Shown: positions 9,829 through 17,885 of the stretch, piece after piece
How the letters are laid out: the number at the start of each line of letters is the position of its first letter
Position numbering within the stretch: position 1 is the first letter of the stretch
Source: Chloroflexota bacterium
GTDB lineage: Bacteria; Chloroflexota; UBA6077; FW602-bin22; JACPRP01
Assembly (NCBI GenBank): GCA_016189905.1
Contig: JACPRP010000001.1
Location: 1 to 64,000 of the forward strand
Direction: 5' to 3'
Length of the DNA: 64,000 nt
Made by a program: the position numbers and the translations under genes
The notes under the pieces: model-generated
Seen by the model: the letters and a program-made list of their open reading frames with translations, nothing else
Databases searched by the model: none
Told to the model about the DNA's origin: nothing

Positions 9829-10359
9829 TCAACAGGACCTGTAAGCTCCGTTGCCCAGCGCAGCCACGGCGCGAAGCGCGATGGCGAAGCCCCTGGGCAA
9901 GATCCAGCGTGGCACGCCGTACGATCTTCGGCGTGTCATCCATTCGCCACGAGAGAGCAGCGCAGCGATGGCGGCCGTCGACCTGGCACGCGGAGATCTC
10001 AGCGGGAGCCTGCGCCCGCCGCGCTCCACCGCCACGACCGCGCCCAGCAAACTGGTCGCGGGCCACGGCTCATCCGCCCAACGGTTACTATCGCCTTTGG
10101 TGATAAGAAACATCTCTCCGGCGTCCATGCGACAACCGATAAAGCGGTGCGCCAGCCTCACGCCGTTCACCCGCGCGATGAGGATGTCGCCCGGGCACAG
10201 CTCTTCCGGGCGCGCCCCACGCACGACAAGGCGATCGCCGACGCCCAGTGTCGGCCACATACTCGTCGTGGTGATCGTCACGCGGATGAATTTGCCGGCC
10301 GCGAGCCGCTCCCTGAAAAGCTCGTCCACTGTTTGTGCGAGCGACGATCTATCGCGCAA
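9829..10359 (-). CDS. S26-type (Ser/His) signal peptidase
   Basis: This protease of the S24/S26 clan has the nucleophile motif TTSMWPTL (Ser33 from the chosen start) and, in place of the bacterial lysine, VRLAHRF (His71). That makes it the archaeal/ER-like SipW branch. GDRLVVRG and PGDILIA are the usual flanking beta strands. The chosen start is a TTG six bases after GAGGTGACACA; the ribosome site overlaps the stop of the upstream C25 protease gene (stop at 10364), so the two are translationally coupled. A GTG at 10377 is an alternative. No membrane helix is evident in this 176-residue chain. It may process the exported protease or the peptide product of this locus; the substrate is an inference. 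Confidence 0.8.
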   Translation of the reverse strand: MRDRSSLAQTVDELFRERLAAGKFIRVTITTTSMWPTLGVGDRLVVRGARPEELCPGDILIARVNGVRLAHRFIGCRMDAGEMFLITKGDSNRWADEPWPATSLLGAVVAVERGGRRLPLRSPRARSTAAIAALLSRGEWMTRRRSYGVPRWILPRGFAIALRAVAALGNGAYRSC

Positions 10360-10363
10360 TGTG

Positions 10364-13300
10364 TCACCTCGAATCACGGAAAACTGACGGAAGATACATC
10401 CGCAACGGCAGCTCAGGCGACGGTACAGGCGACGGTACAGGCGAAGGTACAGGCGATGGCTCAGGCGATGGCTCAGGCGATGGCTCAGGCGATGGCTCAG
10501 GCGATGGCTGCGACGGCCCGAGCGGCAGCCGCGACGCCGGGTCGCCCAACAGGATGAACGTATCGATCAGATCACGGTTCGCGACACTGCCGTTTGTCCA
10601 CAGATTCAGCTTACCCTTCACCGCTGCCAGGCCGATTTGAGAGATGTTCTGCTGCATCACCGCGGCGAAGAATCCCTTGTCGAGATAATCGTGTCCCGTC
10701 GCCACCCCAAGGCCGCTCGCCGACCAGCTTGCCACTGCGCCACTTCCGGCCATGCGGACATTGGCCTCGGCGATGCTCGGCATTCCAGGGTAGTGGAAGT
10801 AGCCATCGTAACAGGTCAAAGCGAGCATCACCGGCGTCTTGCCGCCGTTGGCCAGCGCCCCCAGGTCAGGAGTAACCCTGATCGATGCCGGAAGGGTGCC
10901 CCAGAACGTGAATATCGGCCCGCTGCCCCAGGACGTGATAGAGGCGTGCCCGACGTAGTTGACGATCAGGCTACCCGTATTGATGGCGTCGACGATCCCG
11001 CTGGCGGCCGAGGCGGCGGTCGGGTAGGAAGGATATGGCAGCGCACACTGCGGGTAGACCTCGGGATCGCAAGGATTATAGTAGATTCGCTCGGCGCTGA
11101 AACCGGGCTTCACGTACGCCGGATCGCTCGCCACACGGTCAGAAAAATCCCAGAAGTTCGCCGCCAGATCCGGAGCGCCGTTCGCATAATATGAGCGGTC
11201 GGAGACGAAGGTGAGCGTCCCGCGCCACTCGCCTGGCGGCGGATTCTGCTCATAGCCGATAATCTTGGCCACCATCGCGTCCACATCCGCCGCGCGACCG
11301 GCCGGCAGCCGCCCGATGGCCATCTGCGGCAGCGTATTGCCCGAGCCATCCTCGAACGCCACGAGGCGATTGTCGCTGGCCGTCTCCCCGAGCCAGGGGT
11401 CCACATTCTTCAGATAGGGCGGAATGTAATTTCGCTCGCCGGTGCCCAGGTTGTTCTTGAAATCGAAGGTGCCATCGCCGACGAGGAGCACGAAAGCCGG
11501 GGCCGGCGCCTGCCAGCTTCGATAGGCGTAGGCGAGAAAGTCACGGATCGCCTGCGCGTCCATCAAGCCATCGCCGAACTCGTCGTAGACATCCTGGACG
11601 TCCACGACTTTGACACGCATCCCCTGCGCCGCCCGAAAGCTCGCCAGCGGCGCGACGCTCGGCAGAAACTCACCGTAGGCGATGATGATGTAGTCCGCGC
11701 CGTTGGCGGCGTTGCGCAGATCGGGCAGGGCGGCGCGGGTGATGCCGAGCGGCGTCTTTCGACGCTGCGCGGCGGCGACCGCCAGGTAGTCGCGCGCCGT
11801 CACAGCGGCGTCAGCGAACTGAACGCCGTAGGGAGACGACGAAGTCACGGTGGCGCTGACGATCCTGGAGACAGCAAACGGGTCGGTGACGTCGAAGATC
11901 TCAACATCCGAGTCCGTGAACCCCGTTAGATCGTAGCGCCACATGCCGGCCTTCGTTTGACGGAAGCCGAGGCTATCGCCGGCGGCGGTGAAGTCGCTCG
12001 CGTAAGAAACGTCGAAATTGTTGACGAAGACATAGCTGCCCGACGCAAGCGCCTTGACGCGGATCGCGTTCGTGCCGGCGCGCAGATACGTCTGCGGAAA
12101 CCTGACGGTCGCGGTGCGCACCGTGTTGCCGGTCCAGGTGGCATCTTCGATCAGGTTTTCGTTGACATACAACTGCGTGCGCTGGCTGGCGCCGAGGCCG
12201 TACATGGTCGCCGTTAGCGTCGCCGAGAAAACGCCGGTGGCCGGATCATCGGCCGTGAAAGTGTAGGTGTTGGAGCCATTGGGAAGGATATAATTCCAAT
12301 ACCAGTGGTCCGCGCCCTCGACCATCTGGAAAGTGGTGCGATAGAGCACGTCTCTTTCGAGATGAACGGTCTTCGTGAACGTCGACGTCACGGCTCCGGA
12401 GCCACCGCCGTCCCGCGACGCCATTCTTCTGCCATCCGCGCCGCCGTAAGTCAGCCAGTAAACGTTGGTATCCGTGTACTTCGTGCGCGCGGCCTGACCG
12501 AAGAACTCGATATAATCGTCGTTACCACAGCGCCCGTCGGACTGGCCCACCACGTCGATCGCGAGCTCAGTCCCATTCTTGTAGAGCTTCAGCTTGCCAG
12601 GATCAAGGTCTGACAGAGCGATGCCGGCGCTCTCCAGTTGCGGGCACGTCACCTGATAGATGCCGTCGGCGTCGACCGCGACCTTGTACCACGGCAGCGA
12701 CGTATCGATCGTCGCGCTAGCAGTGGCGAGCGAATTCGCGGCCGCGGGCTTCGTGCGCCAGCCCTTTGCCGTCTCATAGTTCAAAAGCGTGTTTTGCAGA
12801 ATAGGCTCGAACGCGCCCTCGCTCGAGAACGTTGGAGCGACGGACTCAGCCCGGCGCAGCGGCTGGCTGAACGAGATCTTAACCCGCAGCCGTCGATGAA
12901 AGACGATCTGGCCGGCGGCGGGATCGTATTGCAGCGGATAGAACTGCACGGTGACGAAGCGCTGGCTGCGCCAGTTGCCGGAGGAAGCGAGGCGCGCCGC
13001 CTCGCGGGGATACAGATCGTTCCCCCCATAAGTCGAGACATCGGGGATCAGGGAAAGGTCCAGGCCCGGCGGCAGGGTTTGCGCCGGGTCGAGCTGCACC
13101 CGCCCCGTCGGCGCCGGGATGGGAGGATAAGCCAGGGCATCGCGCCGCGCATCGTCGGCGAGGATTTCGAGCGACGCCATAGCCCCGGGAGGGACGCCGA
13201 TGATCGCGCCTCGCACAGGCAATTGAGGCTTGCCAGCTTCGTCTGTCGTGTCTAGCGAAGGGATGGTGAGGACCGTGTAGGTCTCGCCGTCGGCGTTCTG

Positions 13301-13486
13301 CTCAACCGCGCTGTAGTCCGCCAGATTGAGCTCGAGCACGACCTGCTCGCTATCGGACACGAGGACCTGCAGGCCGGTCGGCGGCTCAGCGAGGCCCAAC
13401 GCCCCACCACTTCCGGTCCCCAGCACTCCGATAACGGCCAGGAGACACAATCCTATGCGCAATGTCCGCTGCAAGTATCTGTTCAC
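10364..13486 (-). CDS. Gingipain-like C25 cysteine protease, exported, Pro-Ser tail
   Basis: This 1040-residue exported protease starts at GTG after GGAAG. A signal helix covers residues about 10-24. An N-terminal beta-rich pro-region with PPGAMASLEI and a C25_N-like fold precedes the catalytic domain, marked by LVGDGTFDFKNN, VNYVGHASITSW (catalytic His847) and MLALTCYDGYF (catalytic Cys892). The chain continues through a short Ig-like end (LLGDPASRLPLG) to a Pro-Ser-Glu/Val repeat encoded by a 12-bp tandem repeat, and ends LRMYLPSVFRDSR. Members of this family (gingipains, PorU-like proteins) cut after defined residues or act as sortase-like transpeptidases at the cell surface. It follows the putative precursor peptide gene by 44 bp on the same strand and overlaps translationally with the S26 peptidase gene. 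Confidence 0.88.
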   Translation of the reverse strand: MNRYLQRTLRIGLCLLAVIGVLGTGSGGALGLAEPPTGLQVLVSDSEQVVLELNLADYSAVEQNADGETYTVLTIPSLDTTDEAGKPQLPVRGAIIGVPPGAMASLEILADDARRDALAYPPIPAPTGRVQLDPAQTLPPGLDLSLIPDVSTYGGNDLYPREAARLASSGNWRSQRFVTVQFYPLQYDPAAGQIVFHRRLRVKISFSQPLRRAESVAPTFSSEGAFEPILQNTLLNYETAKGWRTKPAAANSLATASATIDTSLPWYKVAVDADGIYQVTCPQLESAGIALSDLDPGKLKLYKNGTELAIDVVGQSDGRCGNDDYIEFFGQAARTKYTDTNVYWLTYGGADGRRMASRDGGGSGAVTSTFTKTVHLERDVLYRTTFQMVEGADHWYWNYILPNGSNTYTFTADDPATGVFSATLTATMYGLGASQRTQLYVNENLIEDATWTGNTVRTATVRFPQTYLRAGTNAIRVKALASGSYVFVNNFDVSYASDFTAAGDSLGFRQTKAGMWRYDLTGFTDSDVEIFDVTDPFAVSRIVSATVTSSSPYGVQFADAAVTARDYLAVAAAQRRKTPLGITRAALPDLRNAANGADYIIIAYGEFLPSVAPLASFRAAQGMRVKVVDVQDVYDEFGDGLMDAQAIRDFLAYAYRSWQAPAPAFVLLVGDGTFDFKNNLGTGERNYIPPYLKNVDPWLGETASDNRLVAFEDGSGNTLPQMAIGRLPAGRAADVDAMVAKIIGYEQNPPPGEWRGTLTFVSDRSYYANGAPDLAANFWDFSDRVASDPAYVKPGFSAERIYYNPCDPEVYPQCALPYPSYPTAASAASGIVDAINTGSLIVNYVGHASITSWGSGPIFTFWGTLPASIRVTPDLGALANGGKTPVMLALTCYDGYFHYPGMPSIAEANVRMAGSGAVASWSASGLGVATGHDYLDKGFFAAVMQQNISQIGLAAVKGKLNLWTNGSVANRDLIDTFILLGDPASRLPLGPSQPSPEPSPEPSPEPSPEPSPVPSPVPSPVPSPELPLRMYLPSVFRDSR
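10411..10508. repeat. 12-bp tandem repeat in the C25 protease tail
   Basis: About eight copies of a 12-bp unit (plus strand GCTCAGGCGATG, with GTACAGGCGACG variants) encode the S-P-E-P / S-P-V-P repeat of the protease stalk. The last copies are identical, so the array is likely to vary in length by slippage without a change of frame. Confidence 0.9.
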
Positions 13487-13530
13487 TACGGTTGTCTTCC
13501 TATCGCCCTCGCTCTAAAGAGATTGGCGCG

Positions 13531-13710
13531 CTAGCTGTAAGGAACGCCACATAATCCAGGCTCCTTGCCAGGGAATGTGATGCACGAACTCGCCATCGCC
13601 TCCAGTGGAGCGCGGTAGACGATCTCAGGTTTCACGTAAGGCTTGCGCTGCTTTGTCGCAGGCAACGAACCTTCTTCGTCTGGAACGTTAACGGCACGTC
13701 GCTCGTCCAA
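13531..13710 (-). CDS. Putative RiPP precursor peptide (59 aa, two-cysteine core)
   Basis: This short gene has not the usual ATG but a TTG at 13710, one base after the radical SAM stop codon (13712-13714). The ribosome site GGAAGGAG lies inside the end of the radical SAM gene, so translation is coupled. The 59 residues have three parts: a charged, Pro-rich start (MDERRAVNVPDEEGSLPA), a leader-like stretch K23-P-Y-V-K-P-E-I-V-Y-R-A-P-L-E-A-M39, and a short end with Cys43 and Cys54 in SSCITFPGKEPGLCGVPYS. The Y25-x2-P28-x-I30 spacing resembles the Y-x2-P-x-L recognition motif that lasso-peptide leaders use to bind PqqD-like proteins. With PqqD and radical SAM/SPASM genes just upstream and two peptidase genes downstream, a modified secreted peptide is the best reading. 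The product chemistry is unknown. Confidence 0.75.
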   Translation of the reverse strand: MDERRAVNVPDEEGSLPATKQRKPYVKPEIVYRAPLEAMASSCITFPGKEPGLCGVPYS

Positions 13711-13711
13711 A

Positions 13712-14917
13712 CTATGATCTCCTTCCTACCGACGGAGCAGAAGTATTTCTCGAATGTATCCAAACAGGAGCCGTGCTCGCCGTGTGGTGACCCGAAGAGG
13801 CATTTGCCCCCATCGACCGCAAGTGTGATGGAATTGGATAGTCGGGTGGCAGCGCGCCTTTTTCGACGAGCACCTGGCGCCGCGCGAGCGCCTCCTGGCA
13901 ATTAGCGTGGGCCGGACGACGCAAATCCCCGTGTTCCAGCGATGCCAAACCGTGGCAGCGGGCGCACAACGGGCGCAGATCGCAAGACCTACAGACGAAC
14001 AAGTTAGCCCACGTTAGCTGCGCCAGCTTCTCCCAGGCTGGCCACTCCTCCCAGATGCGCCTCAGCGAGTCGGCGCGCACGTTGCCGGCTCGTTCTCGCA
14101 CCTGAACACAGGGAAAGACGTTGCCATAAGGGTCTATCGACAGCGCGTTCTGCCCGACGCTGCATCGGCAGCTATCGGTAGGGACAGCCCTCCCAACCCA
14201 GTCCTTCGGGTCCAGCGTTTGCTCAAAGAGCCAGAGCAAATCGTCGTAGGTCAATTTGTGCCGCAGGGGCGAGAGATCGCCGTCATCCTTCGGAGTGATC
14301 GTCGTCGCGTAACGAAACTGCGCGCCAAGGTCACGAGCAAGCTCCTGGAGCGTGTGAAACTCGTGAATATTCTCCCGCATCAAGGGCGTCTTCATCACCG
14401 TGCGGACGCCGCGCTCTCGCAGCAGACGCAGCGTGCCGATCGTGTGCTCGAAAGAATGTCGAGAACGAGTTATCTCGTCGTGGCGGTCCGCGCCTGCGCT
14501 GTAGACGCTGAGCTCGACCGCGTAAGGGTGCAGCGCGGCGATGCGATCGGCCGTGTGCGCGTCCACCAGCGCTCCATTGGTGAACAAACGCAAAAGAAAT
14601 CGCCGCGCGCGCGCATATTCGGCTATCTCGAAGAAATCGCGGCGCGCAAAGATCTCGCCACCTGATAGCGTGAGATTCAAGACGCCGAGCTCCGCGAGCT
14701 CGTCGAGCACCCGCAGACATTCGGCCGTGGTCAGCTCGCCGGAGACGCCGGCGTGGCAAGGCAGCACGTCGAGATAGCAGTGAGAGCAGCTCTGGTTGCA
14801 ACGATAGGTGAGCTCCCAGAGCACACTGAACAGACGGTGCTGGCCCTGTGTCTGCGCGAGGATCTGATGATATAGATTCGTTTCACGAGGCTCCACGTCT
14901 GGGCCTTCTACGGACAA
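13712..14917 (-). CDS. Radical SAM/SPASM peptide maturase
   Basis: The TTG start at 14917 follows GGAGG with six bases between; the longer frame from 15070 would overrun the PqqD-like gene. The 401-residue enzyme has the radical SAM cluster motif YRCNQSCSHC (Cys40, Cys44, Cys47) and LSGGEIFARRDF for SAM binding. Its C-terminal SPASM region is rich in cysteines, with CRCSVGQ, GNVFPCVQ and CRSCDLRPLCARC binding auxiliary Fe-S clusters. SPASM enzymes of this shape modify ribosomally made peptides (PqqE, thioether-forming and related maturases). It sits 16 bp after the PqqD-like gene and ends one base before the putative precursor gene. Its likely substrate is therefore the 59-residue peptide. 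Confidence 0.88.
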   Translation of the reverse strand: MSVEGPDVEPRETNLYHQILAQTQGQHRLFSVLWELTYRCNQSCSHCYLDVLPCHAGVSGELTTAECLRVLDELAELGVLNLTLSGGEIFARRDFFEIAEYARARRFLLRLFTNGALVDAHTADRIAALHPYAVELSVYSAGADRHDEITRSRHSFEHTIGTLRLLRERGVRTVMKTPLMRENIHEFHTLQELARDLGAQFRYATTITPKDDGDLSPLRHKLTYDDLLWLFEQTLDPKDWVGRAVPTDSCRCSVGQNALSIDPYGNVFPCVQVRERAGNVRADSLRRIWEEWPAWEKLAQLTWANLFVCRSCDLRPLCARCHGLASLEHGDLRRPAHANCQEALARRQVLVEKGALPPDYPIPSHLRSMGANASSGHHTASTAPVWIHSRNTSAPSVGRRS

Positions 14918-14933
14918 ATTCGATTCCTCCAGG

Positions 14934-15221
14934 CTATTCCAGGGTATGCTCAGCGAGCACCAGCGCTCCGGTGTCGACCAGCGTTTGCAGGAACTCCTCG
15001 ACGTCGCGGCGCGCCTGATCGGCGCCCACATCGTATTCCGCCTCGACGGCGTCGACGATTTCCTGGACACGCCGTGAGCCGTCGATCAGCTCCCAGATGA
15101 AAGTACCGACAGCGTTTAGCACCTCGACCTCACCCACATCGGCGAGGACGATCACCGCCGAATCGTCTACCACCCGCGCCGCGACCTGGGGATGTGGCAG
15201 TGAAAACCTAGTCGAGTCCAT
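14934..15221 (-). CDS. PqqD-like peptide-recognition protein
   Basis: This 95-residue protein has the PqqD fold signatures VLADVGEVEVLNAVGTFIWELIDG and VDAVEAEYDVGADQARRDVEEFL. The family is a winged-helix RiPP recognition element that holds the leader of a precursor peptide for its radical SAM partner. The start ATG follows GGAGG by seven bases and overlaps the 3' end of the HPr-kinase-like gene by 14 bp. The radical SAM gene follows after 16 bp, so the unit is tightly coupled. Its most probable ligand is the leader of the peptide encoded at 13531-13710. Confidence 0.85.
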   Translation of the reverse strand: MDSTRFSLPHPQVAARVVDDSAVIVLADVGEVEVLNAVGTFIWELIDGSRRVQEIVDAVEAEYDVGADQARRDVEEFLQTLVDTGALVLAEHTLE

Positions 15222-16050
15222 CGATCACCCTCCAGAAACCGTTATCTCGCGCGAAGTGCAGCGCCTGCACCGGCACCGACGCACAAAGGTCGGCGCAGAT
15301 GCCTAACACACGAAACGCGTTCACGGGGTCGGCCATCACAAACGGCACACAGGCCGCCATCAGCGCCACGCCCTCGGAGGGCGCCAGCCTGGCGACGCTG
15401 TGACCGGTATCCTTCGCCAGGACGAAAAGTCCGCGCAGGTCGGCGGCGGCGTTCGTCCGCGGCGCTTCGGGAAGATCGCCACGGAAAGGAACACCGTGGA
15501 CGCGGAAGCGTCCGTCTTGCTTTTTGATGATAACCAGGTCGTCGCTCAGGACCGTCCGATCGGCCGAGAGGCTGGCCACGGTTGTCTTGCCACTCCCCGA
15601 AGGGCCAAAAAAGACGTGGCCGTTTTCCTCGCGTATCACACCGCACGCGTGGAGCAGCAGCGAGTTCTCTTCGAGGCAGCGCCAGGCATAAACCACGCGG
15701 AGGAAGTTCTCCGGATCGCCCTGCGGCCGCATCGACAGCGAGCCCTGGCCCGAGGCCCAGTCCACCCACCCCGACTCGAAGTGCGACGTGAACTCGAGCC
15801 GACCGCCGCGCATCGCCGAACGAATCTGCCAGGCACGCCCGACATCCGTCGGGATAAAGGCAGCGCCCGGCTCCACGAACACGCGCACGGACAGGGCTGT
15901 GGGTTGCTGTGGAGCAAGAAACGCGGCGTAATGCTCCGCGAGCCGCGCGCGCGTCCTCGGGTCACACCCGTCGAGTGTGAGCGTCACCGGCCAATCGGCG
16001 ATATCGATGCACAGTTGCGCGGGGCTTTCCACCCGACAAGAAGCGCTCAT
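15208..16050 (-). CDS. HPr-kinase-like P-loop protein
   Basis: The chosen ATG at 16050 has GGAGG seven bases upstream and overlaps the previous stop as ATGA, giving 280 residues. The C-terminal half is related to HPr serine kinase/phosphorylase: LLLHACGVIREENGHVFFG leads into Walker A GPSGSGKTT (149-157), then VLSDDLVIIKK (about 167-177) provides the acidic pair. The N-terminal half does not resemble the HprK sensor domain, so it is not a catabolite-control kinase. Such stand-alone HprK-like proteins recur in RiPP-type clusters with PqqD-like proteins, where phosphorylation of the peptide or a partner has been suggested or shown only in some cases. The role here is unknown. Confidence 0.8.
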   Translation of the reverse strand: MSASCRVESPAQLCIDIADWPVTLTLDGCDPRTRARLAEHYAAFLAPQQPTALSVRVFVEPGAAFIPTDVGRAWQIRSAMRGGRLEFTSHFESGWVDWASGQGSLSMRPQGDPENFLRVVYAWRCLEENSLLLHACGVIREENGHVFFGPSGSGKTTVASLSADRTVLSDDLVIIKKQDGRFRVHGVPFRGDLPEAPRTNAAADLRGLFVLAKDTGHSVARLAPSEGVALMAACVPFVMADPVNAFRVLGICADLCASVPVQALHFARDNGFWRVIDGLD

Positions 16051-17255
16051 CGGCTCGCCTCCAGATTGGTCTGAATTATCGACACAGCGGAACGCCAGGT
16101 CTTTCCCATAATCGAAAACATGTGCGACAAATAGCACCACGGGATGAGCCACGCGTTGGCGACGCCGCGCCTCGTCTGCACGTCGGCAAGGCGCGGAAAA
16201 ATCACGCGCAGGCCTGACGCGAGCTTGGTCCCCGGCCCGGGCAGACACAAGACATTCGCCAGACGCTGTAGCTCGCGATGTCGCGCCGAAGCAACTCTGA
16301 ACACGGCACGTTCCGCCGCAGTCGGCCGCATGGCACCAAGACTGGCCATCACATCAGCAGGCGCGTGAACACCCCAGCGACTGCCTACCTCAAGCAACCC
16401 GGCCCGCAATACTAGCCCGAGCCGAAACTTCGTCGCCATCTCTATGACCTCGTTCCAGCTCATCTGGGCGCCGTAGCGTGCGAGCAGCAGCGCCACATCG
16501 TAGGACCAGAGCAGACGAACCGGCCGGCGATGCAACATGCAGTGCGCGACCAAGTGCAATAGCTGGGCCTCTGGCGAGAAGACCTGGACGACGCGCTCGT
16601 TCAGGCGGGCTTCCGTCGTCCGCTGCCAGAACCAATCGATGCTGGTGGCCTCGCGGTAGTAAGCCCAGGAAAGCAGATGCCAGTGGACGTCAATCGTGGC
16701 CGGCCGCTTGCCACCACGGTTGAAAGTCAGCTCTTGGGCCAGAGGCTGCGATGGCGTATACCATGCTTCCTCATTGGGCTCAAAGCCTCGGCCGACCAGC
16801 AGCGAGCGCACGCGCGGCAGGGCTGCATCAGGAACCAGTACGTCCAGATCACTCAGCGGCCGCAGCGCCGCGTCCGCGTAAAGCGTTGTGATGAGAGCCG
16901 ATCCTTTGAGTAGAACCACCGGCACCTGCTCTCGCTCGAAAAGAGCGAGCAGGCTGGCCAGCTCCTGCAACGCGCACCAGTTCCCCACGCTTGTGCGCAA
17001 ATAGGAGACGCGCAGCCGCTCGGCAATATCGGGCGATATCTCGTCGAGGCAGTCCAGCTTCTTGAGAGCCGCGTACAGCATCGGGGCCAGCCCGTTTGCC
17101 TCCGCCGCTTGCGCAATGAGCGGCCATCCGCCAGCGGCAGGCCGCGGCGCGGCGACGCCGCGATCGAGGGGGAAGGCACATAGGATCAGATGCGCCAAGT
17201 CGCGCTCCGCATTGAGTTGTGAGTTATCCGATCTACCGCCTATCATCTCTCGCAT
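16047..17255 (-). CDS. Nucleotidyltransferase-fold protein (NTP_transf_5 type)
   Basis: The recognisable part is LLKGSALI followed by ADAALRPLSDLDVLV, the Gly and Asp-x-Asp signature of the NTP_transf_5 group of the polymerase-beta superfamily, then IDVHWHLLSW and the helical QLLHLVAHCMLH region. The start is uncertain: ATG at 17255 (about 402 aa) is used because a plausible small frame ends just upstream, but the frame stays open to 17363. This family commonly neighbours PqqD-like and HprK-like genes in RiPP clusters, and its transferred group and acceptor are not established. The gene heads the conserved block and overlaps the next one by 4 bp. Confidence 0.78.
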   Translation of the reverse strand: MREMIGGRSDNSQLNAERDLAHLILCAFPLDRGVAAPRPAAGGWPLIAQAAEANGLAPMLYAALKKLDCLDEISPDIAERLRVSYLRTSVGNWCALQELASLLALFEREQVPVVLLKGSALITTLYADAALRPLSDLDVLVPDAALPRVRSLLVGRGFEPNEEAWYTPSQPLAQELTFNRGGKRPATIDVHWHLLSWAYYREATSIDWFWQRTTEARLNERVVQVFSPEAQLLHLVAHCMLHRRPVRLLWSYDVALLLARYGAQMSWNEVIEMATKFRLGLVLRAGLLEVGSRWGVHAPADVMASLGAMRPTAAERAVFRVASARHRELQRLANVLCLPGPGTKLASGLRVIFPRLADVQTRRGVANAWLIPWCYLSHMFSIMGKTWRSAVSIIQTNLEASR

Positions 17256-17265
17256 CGTCCTGGCG

Positions 17266-17679
17266 TCATATGGGAAGTGGCCGGGCACTGTTGAGGGCGA
17301 GCCGTCTCTTTCGAGAAACGGGCCGATCGACCGAAAGCTCGGCGACCGGCCACGCGGCGCCATCAGGCATCAACTCCGAAGCGGGCAATGCTGCGCCCCA
17401 TGTAACAGGAAAGTCAATCGTCGATAGTGCGGGCAGTTCATCTCCACTTCGATGATGAAACCAATGAAGAAGCCATTGAAAGTCGCCGGGGGAAATGGCC
17501 TCCAGCGCGCAGCATCGATACCCCCGCCTCTCACTCCTCACCACTTTGCTGCGACGCCGAATATTAAGCGCACCGTGTGCCGCAAAAACGTCTGTTTGTT
17601 TTTCGCTAATAAACATAGAAACCGGCAACTTTCTCGTTGTCGGTTTCACTACTAGCTCCCCACGGGCCCAAGTGACCAC
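17266..17679 (-). CDS. Possible small ORF upstream of the peptide-maturation operon
   Basis: An open frame of up to 137 codons ends 10 bp before the chosen nucleotidyltransferase start. The C-terminal part (GDFQWLLHWFHHRSGDELPA to SARPLPI) has codon third positions similar to those of real genes here, but the N-terminal part runs through the tandem leader repeats, so any real start is internal, perhaps near 17548. No family is recognised. It may equally be untranslated leader. Confidence 0.25.
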   Translation of the reverse strand: MVTWARGELVVKPTTRKLPVSMFISEKQTDVFAAHGALNIRRRSKVVRSERRGYRCCALEAISPGDFQWLLHWFHHRSGDELPALSTIDFPVTWGAALPASELMPDGAAWPVAELSVDRPVSRKRRLALNSARPLPI

Positions 17680-17804
17680 TTACAGGCCCGTAGATCTCAG
17701 CTCCAAACGATATTTATGCTCGTTGTCGGTTTCACTACTAGCTCCCCGTGGGCCCAAGTGACCAGATACAGGCCCGCGGATCATAGCCCCAACCGATATT
17801 CGCT
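17633..17804 (-). promoter_or_regulatory. Tandem structured leader elements (2 x ~86 bp)
   Basis: Two head-to-tail copies (17633-17718 and 17719-17804) share CTCGTTGTCGGTTTCACTAC and TAGCTCCCC near one end. Each contains a hairpin GGGCC...GGCCC whose outer pairs differ in a compensating way: A-T plus C-G in one copy, G-C plus a T-G wobble in the other. Read on the minus strand, each also opens with CGGTT-like bases and closes with AACCGA, a possible outer stem. They lie between the promoter near 17.9 kb and the first gene of the peptide-maturation operon, so they would be in its RNA leader. Tandem riboswitch-like or protein-binding RNA is possible; no known class was recognised. Confidence 0.6.
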
Positions 17805-17885
17805 CTTTTTCAAAAGGGATACTGTCTCAAGGGTATACCACGCTCGGAATAGAGGCGCGGATACACAAGAAAGCCAACCTGGTAC

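Noticed and set aside
10411-10508. CRISPR-like or regulatory repeat
   Set aside because: The 12-bp units are in frame and encode the Pro-Ser stalk of the C25 protease.
13632-13901. 89-codon minus-strand frame overlapping the radical SAM 3' end and the precursor gene
   Set aside because: Its N-terminal half is a shadow of the radical SAM gene and it has no ribosome site; the TTG gene at 13710 in another frame fits the operon far better.
14934-17255. PQQ biosynthesis cluster
   Set aside because: PqqD-like and radical SAM genes are present, but PqqA (Glu/Tyr core), PqqB, PqqC and PqqF are not.
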